From Parietaria judaica (taxonomy: Eukaryota; Streptophyta; Magnoliopsida; Rosales; Urticaceae), in assembly GCA_954871525.1 (NCBI GenBank), contig OX940864.1:27398001-27462000 (forward strand): a stretch of 64,000 bases of DNA. Reading direction: 5' to 3'. Positions 57,365-64,000 of this stretch are shown piece after piece. Under the pieces are notes generated by a model that did not search any database, was not told where the DNA came from, and saw only the letters and a program-made list of their open reading frames with translations. The position numbers and the translations under genes were made by a program. Numbering within the stretch: the stretch's first letter is position 1; every line of letters begins with the position of its first letter.

Positions 57365-60335
57365 ATGGGGTCTTCCGAAACGGAAACGGTTCTCTTCCGA
57401 CAGCTTTTCGAGAAGGACTCATCGACCTACACTTACCTTCTCGCTGATATCTCGCATCCCGACAAGCCGGCTCTGGTCTGTCGTTTTTGTCCTGCTTTCG
57501 GGTTTATCGGATCGTATGCGTTTCCGAGGTTCATTGAGGTTATTTACTATGATCGAATTATATTGCAGTTGATTGATCCAGTGGACAAAACAGTTGAAAG
57601 GGACTTGAGTCTGATTGAAGAGCTGGGTGTGAAGCTTATATACGTTATGAACACACACGTGCACGCTGATCATGTCACCGGGACTGGCCTCATCAAGTTT
57701 CTCTTCTATCATTTCATTGCCAATGATGTTATTATTGAATTTATAGGAATTTGAAATCCCCGTAAAATGTAACCGGATTCCGAATATGTAAATATAGGGA
57801 TACTAGCCGCAAAAGTATCCTAATTTTAGTCAACTGTGCAAATTCTGTTAAAATAGTAGCTCCATCTAATTTCTGTTAAAAAACGTTAATGATATGTCAC
57901 ATTCACGTAATTTTATTTTAATTTTGATTTTGATTTCTTTTATTCTTTTAATTATCTGGGTGTCCCTTTATCAACCATTTTTTTTTTAAGAAATTGACGC
58001 TTTCCGAATGGGGTATTTTTCCTCTATAAAAAAAAAAATATGGGTCGTACCTGCCAAGAATCGATTACAGCTTGAATTCTTTTGCCGCTATTATCCTTGA
58101 TATTTTTTTTTTCGTTTTTCCATCTTATTTTTTTAAATAAATGCTGATTAGATGGTATCTAACAGTCCACATTGATTTTCCATTTTAAATTTTATATGAG
58201 TTTAAAAAAAAAATTGAAATTCCGAATCCCGTTTCTTTCGGAACTAGAATTATCCGTTAAATTTTTTTGGAGAAAAAAAAATGAATATTCCGGTTCCTGA
58301 AATAATTTCATCTTCATGGTGTGTCATTCTTTTACTAAAATTCAACTGCTCTGTGCAGAGTAAAGTTGCAGGCGTGAAATCTGTCATCTCGAGAGCTAGT
58401 GGCTCGAAAGCCGATCTTTTGACTGAACCGGGCGACAAAATATGTATCGGCGGTCTTTTTGTCGAGGTAAAGCTCGTATATTTTCTCATAGAATAGATGG
58501 TTACACATTGGACAAAATGCATAGAATCTTGAGGGTGTGTTAAATTCACTAAAATAACTTAAGCTGATATTGATAAAACTACTATTGTCAAAAATGAATC
58601 CTAACTTAGTGAAAGCCTTCACCTGATTTGTACTAATTTGATCTGACAGTCCTAATTTATTTACTCTATTAGAACAAATTTAATTAGAAAGAAAAAAATA
58701 AGTTCTTTTTCTTTTTTTTTAATAAGTTCTGAACCAATACTTACTACAGCTTTAGTATCACTGGAAAATGGTATTTTTGAGAGAAAGTATGAAATGAAGT
58801 TAGACCATTTGTGCTGTTCCTTAATTATTCCGAGAAAAATTGTGTTTGGATGCAGGTTCGTGCTACTCCCGGGCACACACTGGGCTGTGTAACATATGTC
58901 ACGGGAAACGGACCCGATCAACCTCAGCCGAGATTGGCTTTCACCGGAGATACCATGCTGATTCGTGGGTGTGGAAGGACAGATTTTCAGGTACGATATC
59001 ACGTAATGTTTGACACTTTCACTTCACATTATGGATAGTTTTTTAGAGTTTATGATCCGAATTCATTTCTTGGATCGGTCCGATTTGTAGTGTCCCGGGC
59101 AAAGTTTTCAATGATTTGCGTAGTAGGGTTAACTAAACTTAAAGAGTCATTTTTATCTCTCTCTCCCCACCGTTGAAACTCTATTTGAGTTTCCACGTAA
59201 AATTCATGTATCGATTCCTCTGCTATTTTGCAGGGCGGAAGCTCCGAGCAGCTCTACAAATCAGTACATTCACAGGCAAGAAAGATTATTAATTTATTTT
59301 ATAGATAATATAATTATCATTCAACATATGGAAAAAATAATGAAATGATAAATTATCACTGTTTTATGGATATTCTTGAGTAACATATTGTGTCATTATT
59401 TAAGCCAGATTTTTACACTGCCAAAGGAAACATTGATCTATCCAGCTCATGACTACAAAGGATTCACTGTGAGCACATACTCCTCAATTAATTTCTCAGT
59501 AAATTACCTCCTATTTTTTAATTATTAAAAAATGCACAATTCTTATAGGAAATCTATTTGTTTTAGGTTAGCTCTGTGGGAGAAGAGATGCTATACAATG
59601 CTCGCTTAACAAAGGATGAGGTAAGAGATAGATCTCGATAATTTAAGAGAGCGCTCGATGTTTTGAACCAGTTGACGCTTGTTCAATTTTCAATTTAATT
59701 CCAACAAAGAAATATGATCAGGTGAAGCACAACATGAACAAAGAAAATCAATATATGAAACACAAAATTAAAAAAACAATTATAAGAAACACACGATAGA
59801 TAAATAAATATTGTTAAGAAGGCTCGAACTCGATACCTAAAAGTAACATTAAAAAATTTTAAAAGATCAAAACACACACAAATTGTGGATTTCTTTTAAA
59901 TAAAAAATTATTAAAGTCTCTTTTAGAATTCCAGGTGCAGCTCGTGCAATGCACATATTATTACAAGCTAGCTAGCAATATTTTACAAAATGTGACATAG
60001 ATAGATTTCGAAACAATATTTTTTTTCAATAACTATTTCGCAACATTTCCGGAAAGTAATAAAGAAAAAAGGTCCTTGCATTCGATTGATCTCCAGTGCT
60101 CAATATTAACACTCTTAAGGTTCATTTTGCAGGAAACATTCAAGGGAATCATGGAAAGTAAGCTCTCATTACTTAATCTTAAAATGTTAATAATCAATTT
60201 TTTTCGGGGTTATTAATTTGATAAACGCAAACGTTCTTTGTATCAGATCTGAATCTTCCTTATCCGAAGATGATGGACGTAGCTGTGCCGGCAAATATGG
60301 TTTGTGGCTTGCAAGATGGGAATTCCAAAGTCTGA
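57365..60335 (+). CDS. ETHE1: ETHE1-type persulfide dioxygenase (glyoxalase II-like), nine exons
   Basis: Metallo-beta-lactamase-fold enzyme that oxidises glutathione persulfide to sulfite in mitochondrial sulfur and cysteine breakdown. Exons: 57365-57475, 57569-57697, 58359-58466, 58856-58990, 59234-59275, 59409-59468, 59567-59620, 60133-60157, 60247-60335; joined they give 250 residues ending QDGNSKV. Iron ligands are visible: THVHADH (exon 2), PGHT (exon 4), FTGDT (exon 4) and AHDYKG (exon 6). [16 protein letters not shown] and DLSLIEELG match plant ETHE1. Intron 5 uses a GC donor (CAG-GCAAG). The intron 2 donor is abnormal: AAG-TTTCTC without a GT in the expected phase. Using AA-GTTTCT with acceptor CAGAG restores the frame one codon short. 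The ATG at 57365 gives no long presequence; the upstream in-frame residues [16 protein letters not shown] look targeting-like but have no ATG. Confidence 0.92.
57797..58098. mobile_element. Foldback MITE inside ETHE1 intron 2
   Basis: Left end GGGATACTAGCCGCAAAAGT, right end reversed AAGGATAATAGCGGCAAAAG. Related to the MITE at 62517-62904 (GGGATAATAGCGG). The flanking duplication is not clear. Confidence 0.55.
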
Positions 60336-60751
60336 TAAGCTATGTTTGGTCAAAGAAATTGTCTTTTGAAGAATCTGCCTTGTTCATGTATAAGCTCGCA
60401 TGTTGTCTTGCACGATCACAAGCTCCAAAATAAATGAATAAAATGTGTGAAAAAGTGAACTTTATAATTAGATGAAATTTCTAAAGTAAGAAAGAAGAAA
60501 GGAAAAAAGAGAGAGAGAAAAAAAAAAATTGATGTTCGATCTGTGGATAAATCATTCAAATATATAAATTATAATTGAAATGTGGCCAGACGTTTACTAA
60601 TTAAAATATAAATAATATTAGGAATAAATACGTGTCTTTTTATTATTTTTAGTTCTTCTAGAATAGAAATATAATTCGATAAGGTTAAAGACAACATATA
60701 TTCCTCTTTGTAACAATGCTATAAATCAGTGTAATTGTAACACACACACAA

Positions 60752-60752
<1 letters not shown>
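60336..60752. other. 3' flank of ETHE1 gene
   Basis: Likely 3' UTR in the first 120 bp; otherwise AT-rich, nothing recognised. Confidence 0.4.
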
Positions 60753-60795
<43 letters not shown>

Positions 60796-61276
60796 GGGTT
60801 AATGATGGCGAAAATACCCAAAGTTTAGTCAAAGAACCCTTCGTGTACCCAAAGTCTAAAAGTGGTGGCAAAAGTACCCAAAGTCACATTTAAGGCGTTA
60901 ACTAGTCTATTCTTGTAACACAGTTAACTTACTCGTTAACTCTGGCCACGTGGACAAACGTGGGTTGCTGACATAACAATTTTTCGCCACATGAACGAGT
61001 CCACATCAACCTCGTTTAGGACAAAACAACGAATTAAACCCCTAATCGGGCTCGTCCACGTGGCAAAAAATTGTTATGTCACCAACCCACGTTTGTCCAC
61101 GTGGCCAGAGTTAATGGGTAAGTTAACCGCGTTACAAGAATGGAGTGGTCAACTCCCCAAATGTGACTTTGGGTACTTTTTCCACCACTTTTAAACTTTA
61201 GGTACACGAGGGGTTCTTTGACCAAACTTTGGGTATTTTTGCCGTCATTAACCCTAATAATAATAATAATAATAAT
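60753..61276. mobile_element. Foldback MULE-MITE, family 1 copy b, inside an (AAT)n run
   Basis: Element 60796-61254. Ends GGGTTAATGATGGCGAAAAT and, reversed, GGGTTAATGACGGCAAAAAT; whole-length match to 23553-24011. The 9-bp flanks TAATAATAA lie within an AAT microsatellite (60753-60795 and 61255-61276), so the transposon split the microsatellite or the duplication seeded it. Confidence 0.88.
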
Positions 61277-61413
61277 TTATTTTTCCTCTATGCCTCTTCG
61301 TTCCTCGCAGCGGTGTTGCTTGCGGTATTTGACAAAACGATAATTGAGTGTGCCGGTTTTAACCTGTAAACCTGCGATTTGTTGTTTCTTGCGGAGTACT
61401 ACAGCGTACCCCG

Positions 61414-61885
61414 ATTTTTAAAGGGAAACTTGCAAAAATGACTAAAAAAACACCATAATTCAACTTTTAAACTCATTAAAAAAATACATAATTCTAAACT
61501 TTGTCCAGTTTAAGACATTTTTAGCCCTGATTAACATTGGGGAGGTTGTATGATAAACATTCTTGGGACAATTTCTAATGATCCTTGGGGACAGTAATTT
61601 GAATTTAGGGGACAGTTTTTGGTAATTTAGGAACAGTTTTCTGGGCAGTTTTGTGGGAGGTTGTATGAGTAACATTCTTGGGACAATTTCTTCAGATTTT
61701 GGGGATAGTAATTTGGATTTTGGGGACAGTTTTTGATAATTTAGGGATAATTTAGGACTTAATTAATCAGGGTCAAAAATGTCTTAAATTAGACAAAGTT
61801 TAGAATTATGTATTTTTTTAATATAAGTTTAAAAGTTGAATTATTGTGTTTTTTTAGCCATTTTTGCAAGTTTTCCTTTTTAAAA
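61414..61885. mobile_element. Foldback MULE-MITE, family 2
   Basis: Element about 61423-61876. The left end GGGAAACTTGCAAAAATGAC and right end, reversed, GGAAAACTTGCAAAAATGGC pair for over 60 bp (CTAAAAAAACAC, TAATTCAACTTTTAAACT, AGACATTTTT). The interior has a tandem duplication (GGGACAATTTCT, GGGGACAGT, 61535-61760). The flanks share TTTTTAAA. Confidence 0.82.
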
Positions 61886-62507
61886 CACTGCCAAGCAGTT
61901 TGAGACCATCCCAATGTGACGAGTTTCCACAACCACACCGCGTCCTCGAGTTAGCCTCTAGCACGTAAATAATTTTATTTATTTTAAATTTCGGTCCATC
62001 AAATTTTGGTGGTATATAAAGACCACTGAATTCGATTTTCAATCATTATAATAGCGATTAATGACAATATACAAATTTTAGTGTTTTATTAGGGTTACAA
62101 GCAAACATACATAATATTTTTTTTAATGTTATAAATTCAACATATAATTTTTCACAAATGTTTATTATTTTACTTCTCTCCCTAAATTTTTTTTTATTGA
62201 TTTAAGGGTTCATAGTGATACAAGTACCTAATATTTTTATTTTACAATGGCATATAAAAAAATCATGGCCGAAATTTTCAATGTTCACTACTTTACTTCT
62301 TTCTAAAATTTAATCACTTTTTCAACTGATTTAACAGAATTTTGGATGCACAATTCAATCTTGGGCATTGCGATTCCCAGAAGGGGAATTTCCTTAACGG
62401 CGCATCTAAAACTGTGTTTATCAATTGAAAAAACAATGGTTGAAATTTTATTCAAGAGCAAAATAGTGAACATGGAGAACTTTATCCGTGAAAAAAAAAT
62501 AAGATTA

Positions 62508-62913
62508 TATATACTAGGGATAATAGCGGTTAAAGTAGCCAAACTTTCATGACTTGTGTCGATAAAGGTCCAAACTGGATTTATAGCGGTAATAGTAGCC
62601 AAACTCGGTCAATCTGTGGCAAGCACCAATTCCGTCCAGTCAAACATAACAGTCGTTAGTCTCTCGCCACGTCACTTCCACGGCGGTGAGGATTCTGATT
62701 CCGATCCCGGCGCCGGCGATGTGGTTGCGAGCGTGCCACGTGGAAGTGACGTGACGAGAGACTAACGGCTGTTATGTTTGACTAGACGGAATTGGTGCTT
62801 GCCACAGATTGACCGAGTTTGGCTACTATTACCGCTATATATCCAGTTTGGACCTTTATCGACACAAGTCATGAAAGTTTAGCTACTTTAGCCGCTATTA
62901 TCCCTATATACTA
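62508..62913. mobile_element. Foldback MULE-MITE, family 3, perfect TSD
   Basis: Element 62517-62904 (388 bp) with perfect 9-bp duplications TATATACTA. Arms: GGGATAATAGCGG(T/C)TAAAGT, CATGACTTGTGTCGATAAAG, GGTCCAAACTGGAT, and an inner CTCTCGCCACGTCAC / GTGACGTGACGAGAG pair around a GC-rich loop (62690-62735). Nearly the whole element folds into one hairpin. Confidence 0.92.
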
Positions 62914-63375
62914 CTATAAAATCAAAATATTTAGTACTTATGCCGCTATTAACAATTGATTTAATAGAATTTTAGACATACCCGTAGAATTTTAGATATA
63001 CCCGTACGTCTTGAACACGTATCACTTTCAGAGTGAGAATTTTGTTAACAACACATCCAACATCCACAGATAAAATTTTGATAGAGGCAAAATAATTAAC
63101 ATAGAGAACTTTAACAAACTAACTAACAATATATATACATATATATATATATAAATATAAATACAAAGAATCAAAATATTAAGTACTTGTGATGAGAGAC
63201 ACCAACATTTTGTGAGTTGCGTCTCATATAGATAGACAGACATAGTGGGTGCTCGTGATGAATCATTTTAGACTCAACAAGAAGTATATAACTTTCAACA
63301 CACGTGATCATGATCTAAAAAATACATATGAACTCACAATATATAAGAGCAGATCCAAAGAAAATCTCATCGAGA
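62914..63375. other. Spacer and 3' UTR of the kinase gene
   Basis: AT-rich, with a (TA) run near 63130-63155. Probably includes the kinase 3' UTR at its right end. Confidence 0.4.
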
Positions 63376-64000
63376 TCATACAAACTGAATAGAAAAATTA
63401 GTATTCATGGTAGTAAAAGCGGCAGATCCAAAGTCGTCAAGGTCGGAATCGTCATCGTAATCGTGCCAGGCCCCGCGAGAGCCAACGTTCTGTTCAACTT
63501 TGGTCAAAGGAACTCGCAGCTCGGATATCGGGACCGGTAGAGGCTCTTCGTTGAAAAACCTATCGCCCATCATCTCCACCGCCGCGATCCTACAGGACGG
63601 ATCATAGCAAACAAGCTGTTTCACCAACGAGGCCGCTTGAGGAACGCAGGCTTCCAAACCGATGGGATTTTCGACCTTGTTGAAGGAGATTAGGTGGTAA
63701 TCAGGAAGGTTGACACAACCAGGCCAGACTTGCTCAGTCAAGTTTCCGAGCACATCGATGATTTTGCTGAGTTGGTCGATGTCAGAAGTTCCCGGGAAGA
63801 GTGGTCGGAGAGTGAAGAGCTCGGCAATGATGCACCCAAGTGACCACAGATCGATCTCTAAGCTATAGTCGGTTGACCCGAAGAGAAGCTCGGGGGCTCT
63901 GTACCACCGAGTTCCAACACACGAGGTCAGACAACCCTGTTTGTTGTCATTCTCATTGTCAATCTCGTCTGCCTCGCACAACTTGAACGGATTCGTGCAT
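63376..64000 (-). CDS. CDKF;1: CDKF;1/CAK1-like cyclin-dependent kinase-activating kinase, 3' exon (partial)
   Basis: The C-terminal 207 or so residues of a Ser/Thr kinase, running off the right edge. The T-loop end and P+1 region SCVGTRWYRAPELLFGSTDY are followed by subdomain IX DLWSLGCIIAELFTLRPLFP, GTSDIDQLSKIIDVLGN, EVWPG-like EQVWPGC, and the plant CAK tail FNEEPLPVPISELRVP with an acidic end (DYDDDSDLDDFGS). The NPFKLCEADEID stretch before the T-loop is the acidic insertion peculiar to CDKF-type kinases between the DFG region and T-loop. CDKF;1 phosphorylates the T-loop of other CDKs (CAK activity). It faces the ETHE1 gene tail to tail, with about 3 kb of MITE-rich DNA between. The stop is at 63376-63378; no intron in this part. 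Confidence 0.92.
   Translation of the reverse strand, partial: CTNPFKLCEADEIDNENDNKQGCLTSCVGTRWYRAPELLFGSTDYSLEIDLWSLGCIIAELFTLRPLFPGTSDIDQLSKIIDVLGNLTEQVWPGCVNLPDYHLISFNKVENPIGLEACVPQAASLVKQLVCYDPSCRIAAVEMMGDRFFNEEPLPVPISELRVPLTKVEQNVGSRGAWHDYDDDSDLDDFGSAAFTTMNTNFSIQFV

Noticed and set aside
60991..61194. 67-aa ORF
   Set aside because: Lies inside the palindromic MITE; no coding value.
1..64000. CRISPR arrays, bacterial operons, rRNA genes
   Set aside because: No regularly spaced short repeats with unique spacers, no ribosome-binding-site-led gene strings and no rRNA motifs. The repeats seen are eukaryotic tandem repeats and transposon ends.

Overview
The window is eukaryotic nuclear DNA from a flowering plant, very probably a eudicot. 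The evidence is spliced genes with GT/GC-AG introns, plant-type ETHE1 and CDKF;1 proteins, plant LTR retrotransposons primed by initiator tRNA-Met, Helitrons of the plant TC...CTAG type and AT-rich spacers. I cannot name the species. Only three host genes look intact here: a single-exon RING-H2 E3 ligase gene (30503-31249, +), a nine-exon ETHE1-type persulfide dioxygenase gene (57365-60335, +), and the 3' end of a CDKF;1/CAK1-like kinase gene (63376-64000, -) that runs off the right edge. Almost everything else is transposable elements, their fragments, or decayed gene pieces.

Layout. 1-4245 is the 3' part of a plus-oriented Ty3/gypsy (Tat-like) element. It has a 974-bp 3' LTR with its polypurine tract, and the long coding region next to the LTR runs ANTISENSE to the element. 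4246-7695 has short tandem repeats, a GC-rich TIR-type element and a truncated large LTR. 7696-10995 is a minus-strand Copia element lacking gag, joined to the 5' end of an unrelated LTR element (to 11849). 12318-19153 is a minus-oriented Helitron carrying a C2-domain exon, apparently inserted near the 3' end of another Helitron (end at 19309). 19310-20830 has a second GC-rich element, a minimal SINE with perfect 11-bp target duplications and a callose synthase pseudogene.

21430-43690 is an old array of about 1.1-1.2 kb units, each bearing the same unidentified 3'-exon-like reading frame (at least four copies in two blocks), broken open by many insertions: a Pack-MULE with a SINAT (seven-in-absentia) first exon (22114-23541), a foldback MULE-MITE (23553-24011), a second MULE (from 25094) that itself holds a complete LTR-gag-PR-chromodomain-LTR element (26452-29729), the RING gene and its pseudogene, a Tat-type solo LTR (36021-36709), and a nest of deleted gypsy elements (37099-43040). 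Because the units are paralogous, several pre-insertion sites can be read directly.

43700-57250 holds an unclassified inverted repeat, a hAT-like MITE with 8-bp TSD, another Helitron (46046-50312) related to the first, a 1.6-kb MULE with long TIRs (50829-52428), and a PIF/Harbinger-like element (52613-56650) with an internal tandem duplication. A 2.7-kb solo LTR sits in one of the two duplicates, so the other is its empty site. 57365-64000 is the gene-bearing end, with further GGG-type MITEs showing 9-bp duplications.

The most interesting observations are the antisense ORF of the Tat-like element with a repeat read in two frames, the gag-protease-chromodomain mini-chromovirus, the two Helitrons and one Pack-MULE carrying host exons or candidate exons, and the candidate defective splice donor of ETHE1 intron 2.
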